Source of the DNA: Arthrobacter burdickii
Lineage (GTDB): Bacteria > Actinomycetota > Actinomycetes > Actinomycetales > Micrococcaceae
Assembly: GCF_030433645.1 (NCBI RefSeq)
Contig: NZ_JAROCG010000002.1
Location: 620,001 to 684,000, forward strand
Direction: 5' to 3'
Length of the DNA stretch: 64,000 bases
Part shown: positions 41,166 through 49,886 of the stretch, piece after piece
Position numbering within the stretch: the first letter of the stretch is position 1
Layout: each line of letters opens with the position of its first letter
Made by a program: the position numbers and the translations under genes
The notes under the pieces: model-generated
What the model saw: the letters and a program-made list of their open reading frames with translations, nothing else
Databases searched by the model: none
Told to the model about the DNA's origin: nothing

Positions 41166-42485
41166 ATGTCCAACGATTGGTCTTTCGAGACACGCCAGAT
41201 CCACGCCGGCCAGGTACCGGACGCAGCCACGGGAGCGCGTGCGCTTCCCATCTACCAGACGTCGTCGTTCGTCTTCCCGAGTGCCGAGAGTGCCGCCAAC
41301 CGGTTCGCGCTGACGGAGCTCGCGCCCATCTACACGCGCATCGGGAATCCCACGCAGGAAGCAGTGGAGACGAGGATCGCCAGCCTCGAGGGCGGAGCCG
41401 GCGCCCTGCTGCTCGCCTCGGGCCAGGCCGCCGAGACCTTCGCGGTGCTGAACATCGCGGAGGCGGGGGACCACATCGTGGCCAGCCCCAGCCTCTACGG
41501 CGGCACGTACAACCTCTTCAAGCACACGCTGAAGAAGTTCGGCATCGAGACCACCTTCGTGGAGGACCCGGACGACCTCGAGCAGTGGCGGAAGGCCGTC
41601 CGGCCGAACACCAAGCTCTTCTTCGGCGAGGTCGTGTCCAACCCCCGGCAGGACGTCCTCGACATCGAGGGCATCAGCTCCGTCGCCCACGAGAACGGGC
41701 TTCCCCTGATCGTGGACAACACGCTGTCCACGCCGTACCTGATCCGACCCATCGAATGGGGAGCGGACATCGTGGTGCACTCCGCGACGAAGTACCTCGG
41801 GGGCCATGGCAACGCCATCGCCGGGGTCATCGTCGACTCGGGGAACTTCGACTTCGCCCGGTATCCCGAGCGGTTCCCCGGTTTCAACACGCCGGACGAG
41901 AGCTACCACGGACTCGTCTATGCACGCGACCTCGGCGTCGGCAGCGCACTCGGCGCGAATCTCGCGTACATCCTCAAGGCCCGCGTCCAGCTCCTGCGCG
42001 ACCTCGGCTCCTCCGTCTCGCCGTTCAACGCCTTCCTCATCGCGCAGGGCCTGGAGACCCTCAGCCTGCGTGTCGAGCGCCACGTGCAGAATGCCCAGGC
42101 GGTCGCCGAGTGGCTCGAGGGGCACGACGACGTCGAGCGCGTCTCCTACGCCGGCCTCGCCTCGAGCCCCTGGTACGAGCGCGGCAGGAAGTACGGGCGG
42201 AAGAACGGGACGGGCGCGATCGTCAGCTTCGACATCGTCGGCGGGCTGCAGGCCGGCAAGCGCTTCGTCGACGGACTGGAACTCCACTCGCACGTGGCGA
42301 ACGTCGGCGACGTCCGCTCGCTCGTCATCCATCCGGCGTCCACCACGCACAGCCAGCTCGGGGCGGAAGCGCAGCTCACCGCGGGCGTGCGTCCGGGCCT
42401 CGTCCGACTGTCCGTGGGCCTCGAGAACATCACCGACATCCTCGCCGACCTCGACGCGGGGTTCCGCGCCGCCAAAGGAGTCTAG
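41166..42485 (+). CDS. metY: O-acetylhomoserine aminocarboxypropyltransferase (sulfhydrylase)
   Basis: 439 residues of the Cys/Met-metabolism PLP family. FETRQIHAGQVPDAATGARALPIYQTSSFVF opens it, RIGNPTQEAVETRIASLEGG follows, and the PLP lysine is in VHSATKYLGGHGNAIAG (about residue 211). ERHVQNAQAVAEWLEGH and SLVIHPASTTHSQL are near the end. The long form with this C-terminus is the MetY type that makes homocysteine from O-acetylhomoserine and sulfide. The riboswitch upstream and metX 6 nt downstream agree. AGGGAG precedes the ATG. Confidence 0.94.
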   Translation: MSNDWSFETRQIHAGQVPDAATGARALPIYQTSSFVFPSAESAANRFALTELAPIYTRIGNPTQEAVETRIASLEGGAGALLLASGQAAETFAVLNIAEAGDHIVASPSLYGGTYNLFKHTLKKFGIETTFVEDPDDLEQWRKAVRPNTKLFFGEVVSNPRQDVLDIEGISSVAHENGLPLIVDNTLSTPYLIRPIEWGADIVVHSATKYLGGHGNAIAGVIVDSGNFDFARYPERFPGFNTPDESYHGLVYARDLGVGSALGANLAYILKARVQLLRDLGSSVSPFNAFLIAQGLETLSLRVERHVQNAQAVAEWLEGHDDVERVSYAGLASSPWYERGRKYGRKNGTGAIVSFDIVGGLQAGKRFVDGLELHSHVANVGDVRSLVIHPASTTHSQLGAEAQLTAGVRPGLVRLSVGLENITDILADLDAGFRAAKGV

Positions 42486-42491
42486 CCCTTC

Positions 42492-43634
42492 GTGACCACC
42501 TACCCTCCTGCTCCGCTGCACCCCGGGATCGACGACGCGCGCCCTTCGGGGGACGGGCTCCTGCGCATCGCCCCGATCGGACCGCTGGCACTCGAGACCG
42601 GGGGTGAGCTGCCGGACGTGCAGCTCGCCTTCGAGACCTGGGGCCGACTGAACCGGGATGCATCGAACGCGGTGCTCGTGCAGCATGCCCTGACCGGCAG
42701 CTCGCACGTGGCACGCGGCGCATCGGAGGAGGAGGGCTGGTGGGATTCGCTCGTCGGCCCCGGCCGCCCGGTGGACACCGACCGGTACTTCGTGGTGTCC
42801 GTCAACATGCTGGGAGGGTGCTACGGCTCGACGGGGCCGGCCAGCCTCGCTCCCGACGGCACCCCGTGGGGATCGCGCTTCCCCTTCGTCACCATCCGCG
42901 ACTCCGTCCGGGCCGAAGCCCTGCTCGCCGACCGGCTCGGCATCAAGCAGTGGCAGTCGGTCCTCGGGGGATCGATGGGAGGGGCACGAGCGCTCGAGTG
43001 GGCACTGATGTACCCGCAGCGGGTGGAGCGGTGCGCCGTCATCGCTTGCACTGCCGCCAGTTCGGCCGAACAGATAGCGTTCGCCCAGGCGCAGCTACAG
43101 GCAATCCGGCTCGACCCCGCCTACCGCGGCGGCGACTACTACGACGGCCCGCATCCGGATGCGGGCCTCGGGATCGCCCGGCGCATCGCCCACATCACCT
43201 ACCGCTCCGAGCAGGAACTGGAAGCACGCTTCGGTCGCGCGGAGCAGGACGCCGAACAGCCCTTCGGCGCCGTCCTGCCCGCCGAGCGGGGCCGCTACCA
43301 GGTGGAGAGCTACCTGGACCACCAGGCGGACAAGCTCGTGGGCCGCTTCGACGCGAACAGCTACGTCATCCTGACCGAGGCGCTGATGAGCCACGATGCC
43401 GCGCGGGACCGCGGCAGCCTCGACGCGGCGCTGGGGGAGGCCACGGCGGAGTTCTTCATCGCCGCCGTGGACACCGACCGGCTCTACTTCCCGGAGCAGT
43501 CGGAGCGGCTGGCCCGCGGACTGCCCGGGGAGGTGCCCGTCCACATGATCTCCTCCCCGGTGGGCCACGACGCGTTCCTGACCCAGATCCACCAGCTCGA
43601 CGCGCAACTCCGCTCGGCCTTCTACGCGGGGTAG
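42492..43634 (+). CDS. metX: homoserine O-acetyltransferase
   Basis: 380 residues, alpha/beta hydrolase fold. LAFETWGRLNRDASNAVLVQHALTGSSHVA near residue 46, the nucleophile serine in GGSMGGARALEWAL (about residue 160), and the late Asp and GHDAFL histidine (about residue 359) form the triad. VVSVNMLGGCYGSTGPAS is a family marker. It makes O-acetylhomoserine, the MetY substrate. GTG start 6 nt after metY, so the pair shares the riboswitch. Succinyl-CoA specificity cannot be fully excluded by eye. Confidence 0.94.
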   Translation: MTTYPPAPLHPGIDDARPSGDGLLRIAPIGPLALETGGELPDVQLAFETWGRLNRDASNAVLVQHALTGSSHVARGASEEEGWWDSLVGPGRPVDTDRYFVVSVNMLGGCYGSTGPASLAPDGTPWGSRFPFVTIRDSVRAEALLADRLGIKQWQSVLGGSMGGARALEWALMYPQRVERCAVIACTAASSAEQIAFAQAQLQAIRLDPAYRGGDYYDGPHPDAGLGIARRIAHITYRSEQELEARFGRAEQDAEQPFGAVLPAERGRYQVESYLDHQADKLVGRFDANSYVILTEALMSHDAARDRGSLDAALGEATAEFFIAAVDTDRLYFPEQSERLARGLPGEVPVHMISSPVGHDAFLTQIHQLDAQLRSAFYAG

Positions 43635-43644
43635 CAGTTATCGG

Positions 43645-43673
43645 TTGGGTTTCCCCGGACGGGCACCTAGTCT
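43645..43673 (+). promoter_or_regulatory. sigma-A-like promoter
   Basis: TTGGGT and TAGTCT are separated by exactly 17 bp. Transcription would begin near 43680, about 80 nt before the small gene at 43761. Confidence 0.5.
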
Positions 43674-43677
43674 TGGA

Positions 43678-43693
43678 GCTAAGCCTGCTTAGC
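43678..43693. promoter_or_regulatory. dyad GCTAAGC-CT-GCTTAGC at the presumed transcription start
   Basis: A perfect 7-bp inverted repeat with a 2-nt centre overlaps the likely start site, the position of a repressor operator. The binding protein is unknown. Confidence 0.4.
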
Positions 43694-43760
43694 AATCGGC
43701 GGCAGGCAGGTCTGAGGTAGACGCCCGGACTCGTCGACGGAAGATGAAGGGGAGCTGTTC

Positions 43761-44003
43761 ATGGAACTGAGCACCATTGGCTGGAACCAGGAAGCACGCG
43801 ACAAGATCCTGCTGGACTCGGACCGGGCACTGCAGGGCGCGGTCCGCGAGGCCGTCGAGACGATGGGCGGCAAGTCCCGCGAGGAGGTCTACGAGTTCCT
43901 CTTCCAGAAGCTGCAGCCGCAGTTCGTCGACTTCAAGCCCGGGCCGGACCTGAGCGCGTGCGCGGACGCGGTCGCCAATGGCGAGGTCTCGCTCGACAGC
44001 TGA
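43761..44003 (+). CDS. small conserved-looking protein of unknown function
   Basis: 80 residues, acidic, soluble, no membrane segment. It has two helical stretches: REAVETMGGKSREEVYEFLFQKL and PDLSACADAVANGEV. I do not recognise the family. It appears to be a real gene: AAGGGGAG lies 6 nt before the ATG, a promoter and dyad sit upstream, and a long terminator hairpin follows. It is probably transcribed alone. Confidence 0.72.
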   Translation: MELSTIGWNQEARDKILLDSDRALQGAVREAVETMGGKSREEVYEFLFQKLQPQFVDFKPGPDLSACADAVANGEVSLDS

Positions 44004-44026
44004 CCCGCCGCCGACCCCTGACGCGC

Positions 44027-44081
44027 GAGATGACAGAAGTGACCGGCCGGCCACCCGCGGGCCGGTCATTTCTGTCGTCTC
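44027..44081 (+). terminator. strong terminator hairpin
   Basis: A 22-bp stem (44027-44048 with 44060-44081) with only two wobble pairs, 23 nt after the small gene's stop. Confidence 0.85.
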
Positions 44082-44186
44082 GGCGAGAACGACGGCGGCG
44101 GACCCCGCCCCATCAGGTCGTGCAGGAGTGCCGGTAGGCGATAGCGCACTGTGCAGGGCGCGCTGCCGGAACGGGCGACGACGTCG

Positions 44187-45068
44187 CTAGTCGGCGGCAC
44201 CCGGCGGCATACCCGGACCGAAGATGGGCGCGGCCTCCGGACGCTTGGCGAACACGCCGTCGCCCGACGACTGGTGCCGGAGGCGCCGCAGGACCCACGG
44301 CACGAAGTACTCGCGTGCCCAGACGAAGTCCTCGGAGCGTGCCTCGCGCCACGTCCGCGCCGGGAGCTCCTTGGGCTGCAGCGGCTGGAGGGTGTGCCGG
44401 ACGGCGAGGGTGTCCAGGACCATCGCGGCGATGGTGTGGTGGCCGAGCGGCGAGAAGTGCAGCCGGTCGGAGGACCACATCTGCGGGTTGACCAGCTGCC
44501 GCAGGGCCCACATGTCGGCGATCACGGCCTCGTGGCGTGCGGCGATGGTGCGCAGGTTCTCGTTGTAGATCGCGGTCTTCGAGCGGATGCTGCCGAGGAC
44601 CGTCTCGCGGACGTCCGGCCCCGTGAACAGGACGACCGTGGCGCCCGAGGCGGCGAGCGTCCCGACGACGGCGTCGAGCCGGGTGGCGAGCAGGTCGGGA
44701 TCACCACCGGGACGCAGCAGGTCGTTGCCGCCGGCGGAGATGGTGACCAGGTCCGGATGCAGCGCCAGCGCCGGTTCCACCTGCTGGTCGATGATCTGCT
44801 GCAGGAGCCGTCCGCGCACGGCGAGGTTCGCGTAGGCGAAGCTGGCCTGCCCCCGGGCCAGTTCCTCGGCGACCCGGTCCGCCCAGCCGCGATTGCCCCC
44901 GATGCTCTCCGGGTTGGGATCCCCGATGCCTTCCGTGAAGGAGTCCCCGAGGGCGACGTACCTGTGCCAAGGGTGCGGTTCGGAGTTCAGGCTCGGATCG
45001 ATCATCGGTCCGTTCAGGAGGGAATCGGTTGCGCCCGGCAGGGGCGTTCCGGCGTTTGCAGAGCTCAC
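44187..45068 (-). CDS. SGNH/GDSL-type esterase or lipase
   Basis: 293 residues. YVALGDSFTEGIGDPNPESIGGNRGWADRVAEEL at about residues 37-70 holds the nucleophile serine (block I), RGRLLQQI and SAGGNDLL provide the oxyanion Gly and Asn (blocks II-III), and SSDRLHFSPLGHHTIA the Asp-His pair (block V). There is no clear signal peptide, so it is cytoplasmic or non-classically exported. Acyl substrate unknown. The GTG at 45068 is chosen because GAGAAT lies 6 nt upstream; an ATG at 45005 is an alternative. Divergent from a carboxylesterase gene 78 bp away. Confidence 0.87.
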   Translation of the reverse strand: MSSANAGTPLPGATDSLLNGPMIDPSLNSEPHPWHRYVALGDSFTEGIGDPNPESIGGNRGWADRVAEELARGQASFAYANLAVRGRLLQQIIDQQVEPALALHPDLVTISAGGNDLLRPGGDPDLLATRLDAVVGTLAASGATVVLFTGPDVRETVLGSIRSKTAIYNENLRTIAARHEAVIADMWALRQLVNPQMWSSDRLHFSPLGHHTIAAMVLDTLAVRHTLQPLQPKELPARTWREARSEDFVWAREYFVPWVLRRLRHQSSGDGVFAKRPEAAPIFGPGMPPGAAD

Positions 45069-45074
45069 CGGGAC

Positions 45075-45080
45075 ATTCTC
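45075..45080 (-). promoter_or_regulatory. -10 hexamer GAGAAT for the GDSL gene
   Basis: The hexamer ends 6 nt before the GTG at 45068. Confidence 0.45.
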
Positions 45081-45134
45081 CCAAGGAGTCCCTCTCCTGC
45101 GCCAACGCGGCTTCGAGCCTTCGGCGGGGCGTGC

Positions 45135-45140
45135 CAAGAT
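45135..45140 (+). promoter_or_regulatory. -10 hexamer CAAGAT for the carboxylesterase gene
   Basis: The hexamer ends 6 nt before the ATG at 45147; no ribosome-binding site is visible. Confidence 0.55.
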
Positions 45141-45146
45141 TAAGCC

Positions 45147-45827
45147 ATGACTGAATCCGCCCGTGGCACATCCACGTCCTCCGCCGGCGCCTGGGACCCC
45201 GTGGTCCTCTGGTCGAAGCCCGAGTCCGAGCGGGAGGGCACGCCGCTGCTCGTCCTGTTCCACGGGTACATGGCCAACGAGGAGGACCTCATGGGCCTCA
45301 CCGACCACCTGCCCGCCGAGTTCACCGTCGCGTCCCTCCGGGCGCCCCAGGCCGTGGGACCGGGCTTCTCGTGGTTCCCGCTGTCGCGGGAGGCGGACTA
45401 TTCGGTGGAGCGCGTCGTGGAGAGCGTGGCTGCTGTGTCCCGATGGCTCAACGAGGTCCGCGGACGCCACTCGAGCGTCAGCATCCTCGGCTTCTCGCAG
45501 GGCATGGCGGTGGCGACGTCGCTCCTGCGCCACCGGCCCGCCGACTTCGCCTGCGTCGTCGGCCTCTCCGGATTCGCCGTGCCGTCGGAGGGCCACGAGT
45601 TCTTCCGGGACGACGAGGCCGCGGCGGCGCCCGTGGAGTTCTTCTGGGGGCGCGACCAGGAGGACCAGGTCATCCTGCCCGAGATGATCGAATTCACCCA
45701 CGCCTGGCTGGTCAAGCACACCAAGCTGACGAAGATCCTCTACTCGAACATGTTCCACAGCATCAACCTGCGGGAACTCGCCCACGTCCGGGAGTTCCTC
45801 ACCATGACGGTCCTCGGCCGCCGCTGA
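45147..45827 (+). CDS. phospholipase/carboxylesterase-type alpha/beta hydrolase
   Basis: 226 residues. LLVLFHGYMANEEDL near residue 33 is the oxyanion-hole region, SILGFSQGMAVATSLL near residue 112 contains the nucleophile serine in GFSQG, and FHSINLRELAHVREFL near the end provides the histidine. The GFSQG serine and NEEDL loop are those of the AB_hydrolase_2 (YpfH-like) esterases. Cytosolic; substrate unknown. Confidence 0.9.
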   Translation: MTESARGTSTSSAGAWDPVVLWSKPESEREGTPLLVLFHGYMANEEDLMGLTDHLPAEFTVASLRAPQAVGPGFSWFPLSREADYSVERVVESVAAVSRWLNEVRGRHSSVSILGFSQGMAVATSLLRHRPADFACVVGLSGFAVPSEGHEFFRDDEAAAAPVEFFWGRDQEDQVILPEMIEFTHAWLVKHTKLTKILYSNMFHSINLRELAHVREFLTMTVLGRR

Positions 45828-45836
45828 CCCCGGGCG

Positions 45837-45865
45837 GGCCACGCCGGTCCGTACCGGGTGTGGCC
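45837..45865 (+). terminator. imperfect hairpin after the carboxylesterase gene
   Basis: GGCCAC-G-CCGGT pairs with ACCGG-GT-GTGGCC, 9 nt after the stop. No T tract. Confidence 0.4.
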
Positions 45866-45934
45866 GAGCGGGTACCGCGGCGGGCGCGGGGCTGGTAGTG
45901 CGGCCGGTGCCGGCCGGTAGGGCGGAACCGGGTG

Positions 45935-46162
45935 CTAGGCGCGCGTGATGCGTACGGACTGCCCGTTGACGCTGACCGTGTCGCCGGGGTGCAGCTGGCG
46001 TCCGCGGCGCTCCTCGATCTCGCCGTCGACCTGCACCAGTCCGTTGTCGATCAGGGCCTTCGCCTCGACACCGTCCTCTGCGAGCGAGGCCAGCTTCAGG
46101 AGCTGCCCGAGCCGGATCATGTCGTCCTTGATGGGGAGTTCGGTGGGCGCGTCGTCGGTCAT
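45935..46162 (-). CDS. S4-domain RNA-binding protein (RqcP/YbcJ-like)
   Basis: 75 residues: essentially one S4 domain (MIRLGQLLKLASLAEDGVEAKALIDNGLVQVDGEIEERRGRQLHPGDTVSVNG). Single-domain S4 proteins of this type bind tRNA or 23S rRNA; some act with RqcH in ribosome rescue. Which applies here is not shown by sequence. The start at 46162 is preceded by GGAG and CAGAAT; another in-frame ATG 9 nt upstream is possible. Divergent from the DMT transporter (65-bp gap). Confidence 0.85.
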   Translation of the reverse strand: MTDDAPTELPIKDDMIRLGQLLKLASLAEDGVEAKALIDNGLVQVDGEIEERRGRQLHPGDTVSVNGQSVRITRA

Positions 46163-46169
46163 GCACTCC

Positions 46170-46175
46170 ATTCTG
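46170..46175 (-). promoter_or_regulatory. -10 hexamer CAGAAT for the S4 gene
   Basis: The hexamer ends 7 nt before the ATG at 46162. Confidence 0.5.
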
Positions 46176-46215
46176 CCCGACACCCATGCGGACAGGGATG
46201 CCCGGCACCGGCTAC

Positions 46216-46221
46216 TAGGCT
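46216..46221 (+). promoter_or_regulatory. -10 hexamer TAGGCT for the DMT gene
   Basis: The hexamer ends 6 nt before the GTG at 46228. Confidence 0.5.
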
Positions 46222-46227
46222 GTACGG

Positions 46228-47190
46228 GTGTCCTCTGCGCCCACACTTCCGCCGGCCGTCGGCTTTCCGCTCGCCCTTGCCGCGGGCCTCGCCATGCCCG
46301 TCCAGGGCAGGATCAACGGGGCGCTGGGTGCCGTGCTCGACGACGGCATCGCTGCAGCGTTGGTCAGCTTCGGCACCGGCCTCATCGTGATGGTCGCCAT
46401 CACGCTCGTGCTGCCGGGCGCACGTGCCGGCGCACGCCAGATCATCCCGTCGGTCCGCGAGCGACGCTTCCCTCCCTACTACGTGGCCGCCGGCGCGATC
46501 GGGGCGTTCTTCGTCTTCTCCCAGTCGCTGACCATCGGCATCCTCGGCGTCGCCCTGTTCACGGTGGCGACGGTCATGGGCCAGTCGCTCAGCAGCCTCC
46601 TCGTCGACCGGGCGGGCATCGGGCCCGGGGGGAAGCGCGCCGCCACGCCGATGCGGGTGATCGGCGTCGTGCTGACCGTCCTGTCCGTCGTCTGGGCCGT
46701 ATCGCCCCGCTTCGGGTCCACGGGGGAGGTGTCCACTTGGCTGGTTCCCGTCCTGCTGCCTGTCGCGGCGGGGGTGCTCATGAGCTTCCAGCAGGCGATG
46801 AACGGTACGGCCGCAGTGCACTACGGAACGCCGCTTGCCGCGACGCTCATGAACTTCATCGCCGGCACGGCCGTGCTGGTCACCGCCTGGCTCGTCAAGC
46901 TGGCTGTCGCGGGTCCGGGGAACCCCCTGCCGTCGGAGTGGTGGTACTACCTCGGCGGACCCATGGGCTGTATCTTCATCGCGCTCGGCGCCCTGCTCGT
47001 ACGCAGCCTCGGCGTGCTGATCACGGGCCTGTGCATGATCGGCGGGCAGCTCGTCGGTTCGCTCCTGCTGGACCTGGTGTTTCCCGCCCCGGGCACCATC
47101 GTGGTGTTCGCGACCGTCGCCGGCACCCTGCTGACCCTCGGCGCCATCATCCTCACGACTCTGCCCTGGCCCCGGCGCGCCGGGCGTTAG
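46228..47190 (+). CDS. DMT-superfamily (YdcZ/DUF606-type) membrane transporter
   Basis: 320 residues with about ten membrane segments in two halves. Each half opens in the DUF606 manner: LALAAGLAMPVQGRINGALGAVLDDGIAAALVSFGTGL in the first and VAAGVLMSFQQAMNGTAAVHYGTPLAATLMNFIAGT in the second. The family is presumed to export small molecules; substrates are unknown. GTG start. The stop is followed by a repeat-rich spacer before glyS. Confidence 0.88.
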   Translation: MSSAPTLPPAVGFPLALAAGLAMPVQGRINGALGAVLDDGIAAALVSFGTGLIVMVAITLVLPGARAGARQIIPSVRERRFPPYYVAAGAIGAFFVFSQSLTIGILGVALFTVATVMGQSLSSLLVDRAGIGPGGKRAATPMRVIGVVLTVLSVVWAVSPRFGSTGEVSTWLVPVLLPVAAGVLMSFQQAMNGTAAVHYGTPLAATLMNFIAGTAVLVTAWLVKLAVAGPGNPLPSEWWYYLGGPMGCIFIALGALLVRSLGVLITGLCMIGGQLVGSLLLDLVFPAPGTIVVFATVAGTLLTLGAIILTTLPWPRRAGR

Positions 47191-47560
47191 CAGGACCGCC
47201 CACCTCGACGACGGTCGTCGGGTCCCGTCGTCCTCCGGTCCCGTCGTCCTCCGGTCCCGTCGTCCTCCGGTCCCGTCGTCGCCCGGCCCGTCGTCGCCCG
47301 GCCCGTCGTTGCCCGCCGTCGTATCCGGCCCCGCCGTCGTGCCCGGTCCCGCCGTCGCCCGTCCCGCTGTCACCGCCGCCGTCGGTGCCCGGTCCGGTCC
47401 CGCCGCTGCCCACTGCCTCTCCCGGCCGGGGTGCCGCGTGAGGCGGACCCGGTAGGCTTACGGGGTAGCTTTCCGCCCTGCGACAGCGGTGGCGAAGCCC
47501 GACGCGACCCCCACCTGCGGACCGCACCCAGCGGCCTGCACAGAACTGGAGAAGAATCCC
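47191..47560 (+). other. 370-bp spacer between the DMT gene and glyS
   Basis: The first 200 bases are low-complexity C/G/T-rich repeats. A TAGGCT hexamer at about 47453 is the likely glyS promoter, giving a leader of roughly 95 nt. No gene or known RNA motif was recognised; the leader lacks a T-box signature. Confidence 0.6.
47221..47300 (+). repeat. 16-bp tandem repeat
   Basis: Three perfect copies of GTCCCGTCGTCCTCCG (47221-47268), then degenerate 15-16 bp copies with GCCCG endings. Confidence 0.8.
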
Positions 47561-48949
47561 ATGGCAGCAGCCAAGTCAGCACTCGACCCCATCATCTCTC
47601 TCGCTAAGCGGCGCGGCTTCGTGTTTCAGTCGGGGGAGATCTACGGCGGTTCCCGCTCTGCCTGGGATTACGGGCCCCTCGGTGCCGAGTTCAAGGAGAA
47701 CATCAAGCGCCAGTGGTGGCAGACCATGGTGCGCGGCCGTGAGGACGTCGTGGGGCTCGACTCCGCCGTGATCCTGCCCCGCCAGGTCTGGGAGGCCTCC
47801 GGGCACGTGGAGGTCTTCAGCGACCCGCTGGTCGAGTGCCTCTCCTGCCACAAGCGGTACCGTGCGGACCACCTCGAGGAGGAGTACGAGGAGAAGAAGG
47901 GCCGCGCTCCGGAGAACGGCCTGAAGGACGTGACCTGCGCCAACTGCGGCACCAAGGGCCAGTGGACCGAGCCCCAGGAATTCTCCGGCCTGCTCAAGAC
48001 CTTCCTCGGCCCCGTCGCCTCGGAGGAAGGCATGCACTACCTGCGGCCCGAAACCGCCCAGGGCATCTTCGTGAACTTCAACAACGTGCTGACCACCGCG
48101 CGCAAGAAGCCGCCGTTCGGTATCGGCCAGATCGGCAAGAGCTTCCGCAACGAGATCACGCCGGGCAACTTCATCTTCCGCACCCGCGAGTTCGAGCAGA
48201 TGGAGATGGAGTTCTTCGTCGAGCCCGGGACGGACGAGGAATGGCACAAGTACTGGATCGGCGAGCGCTTCTCCTGGTACACCGACCTCGGCATCAACCC
48301 CGACAACCTGCGCCTCTTCGAGCACCCGCTCGAGAAGCTGAGCCACTACTCCAAGGGCACCACGGACATCGAGTACCGCTTCGGCTTCACCGGTTCGGAG
48401 TGGGGTGAGCTCGAGGGCATCGCGAACCGCACGGACTTCGACCTCTCCACGCACTCGAAGCACTCCGGTACCGACCTCGGCTACTTCAACCAGGCGACCA
48501 ACGAGCGCTTCACGCCGTACGTGATCGAGCCGGCGGCCGGCCTGACCCGCTCGTTCATGGCGTTCCTCGTCGACTCCTACACCGAGGACGAGGCACCGAA
48601 CGCCAAGGGCGGCGTGGACAAGCGCACCGTCCTGAAGCTGGACCCCCGGCTGGCCCCGGTCAAGGCGGCCGTGCTGCCGCTCAGCCGCAACGAGGACCTC
48701 TCCCCGAAGGCCAAGGACCTCGCGGCCCAGCTGCGCAAGGCCTGGAACATCGACTTCGATGACGCCGGGGCGATCGGCCGCCGCTACCGCCGCCAGGACG
48801 AGATCGGCACGCCGTTCTGCATCACCGTGGACTTCGACACGCTCGAGGACCAGGCCGTGACCATCCGCGAACGCGACACTATGACGCAGGAGCGCGTGTC
48901 GCTCGACCAGGTGCAGGGATACCTCGCCGCACGCCTGATCGGAGCCTGA
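47561..48949 (+). CDS. glyS: glycine--tRNA ligase
   Basis: 462 residues, the homodimeric (class IIa) type. [34 protein letters not shown] is motif 1 territory and [12 protein letters not shown]...[10 protein letters not shown] is a zinc-binding insert. [16 protein letters not shown] and [25 protein letters not shown] are motif 2 and the glycine pocket; [14 protein letters not shown] is motif 3. The anticodon-binding domain is residues 370-462. GGAGAAGA precedes the ATG. The following GNAT gene begins on the last base of its stop. Confidence 0.96.
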   Translation: MAAAKSALDPIISLAKRRGFVFQSGEIYGGSRSAWDYGPLGAEFKENIKRQWWQTMVRGREDVVGLDSAVILPRQVWEASGHVEVFSDPLVECLSCHKRYRADHLEEEYEEKKGRAPENGLKDVTCANCGTKGQWTEPQEFSGLLKTFLGPVASEEGMHYLRPETAQGIFVNFNNVLTTARKKPPFGIGQIGKSFRNEITPGNFIFRTREFEQMEMEFFVEPGTDEEWHKYWIGERFSWYTDLGINPDNLRLFEHPLEKLSHYSKGTTDIEYRFGFTGSEWGELEGIANRTDFDLSTHSKHSGTDLGYFNQATNERFTPYVIEPAAGLTRSFMAFLVDSYTEDEAPNAKGGVDKRTVLKLDPRLAPVKAAVLPLSRNEDLSPKAKDLAAQLRKAWNIDFDDAGAIGRRYRRQDEIGTPFCITVDFDTLEDQAVTIRERDTMTQERVSLDQVQGYLAARLIGA

Positions 48950-49860
48950 TGGCCGTCGAATACCGCGCCTGGCAGGAGGGCGACGACCTCGAGCTCATCC
49001 AGCTCTGGGGCGGCCCGGAATCGGCTGCGGCCGAACAGTTCCGCGGGTCCTTCCGCACGCCGTCGGACAGTCCGTGGAACCGGTGCATCACCGTGGTAGA
49101 CCAGGGCATCCCCGTCGCCGCCGCCTGCGTGTACGGGGCGGCACTCCACCCGGACCGCCTCTGGTGCTACATCGAGGTTGCCGCGGACCACCGCCGCGCC
49201 GGCATCGGGTCGACGCTCCTCACCATGCTCCAACACGAGGCCGCCGCGTCGCCGTCGGGCATCACAGCCCTGCGGTCCAAGGTGACGCCGGGGACCACCG
49301 GCGCGGCATTCGCCGAGGCCACCGGCTTCACTGCGCTGCAGCGCTCGCGGCTCGTGATCATCGAGCCGGGTGCGCTCGCCGCGCCCGCCTTCGACGACGC
49401 CGCGGGGCCGCAACTGGAGGAAGCGGCGACCGGATCCGTGGAACTGACCCGCGCCCTCGCCTCCTTCTACGAGTCCGTCCACGGCTGGGACCGGGCGGAC
49501 ATCAGCCTGGGCCGCGCCCAGCAGCTGTTCCTCGCGGACGCGAGCGGAGCGGGCGGAGCGATCGTCCTGCGTGATCGGCCCAGGGCCGACGGCGGTGCCA
49601 TCGCGGCCTTCGCGGTCAGCTACACGCAGGCCCGGACCGATGACCCTGCGGACGTCCTGCTCGGCTACGACACCACCCTGGCGCCGCAGGAGCAGCAGGC
49701 GGCCGTGGCCACCATGATCGCGATGCTCGTGCACCAGTACCCCATCCAGCTCGAGGTGGACGACTCCATGGAGGCCCTGGTCGCCGTCGTCGAACCCCTG
49801 CTGGCCACCGGTGCCGCGCGGCTCGCCGGACCCGAGACGCTCGTCGTCGCGACCGCCTGA
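48949..49860 (+). CDS. GNAT family N-acetyltransferase, double-length
   Basis: 303 residues. The first half has the acetyl-CoA loop (EVAADHRRAGIGSTLLTMLQHE, residues 76-97) and a closing ATGFTALQRSRLVII. The second half (residues 160-303) has a similar size and strand pattern but no clear acetyl-CoA motif, so it may be a degenerate repeat. The ATG shares its first base with the glyS stop, implying coupling. Substrate unknown. Confidence 0.82.
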   Translation: MAVEYRAWQEGDDLELIQLWGGPESAAAEQFRGSFRTPSDSPWNRCITVVDQGIPVAAACVYGAALHPDRLWCYIEVAADHRRAGIGSTLLTMLQHEAAASPSGITALRSKVTPGTTGAAFAEATGFTALQRSRLVIIEPGALAAPAFDDAAGPQLEEAATGSVELTRALASFYESVHGWDRADISLGRAQQLFLADASGAGGAIVLRDRPRADGGAIAAFAVSYTQARTDDPADVLLGYDTTLAPQEQQAAVATMIAMLVHQYPIQLEVDDSMEALVAVVEPLLATGAARLAGPETLVVATA

Positions 49861-49886
49861 GGCCTGCATCTCGGCGCGGGGCAGCG

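Noticed and set aside
47221-47300. Possible CRISPR or attachment-site array
   Set aside because: The 16-bp units are head-to-tail without spacers and there are no cas or integrase genes.
47391-47560. T-box leader for glyS
   Set aside because: No T-box consensus or specifier-loop pattern was visible; actinomycete T-boxes are mostly on ileS.
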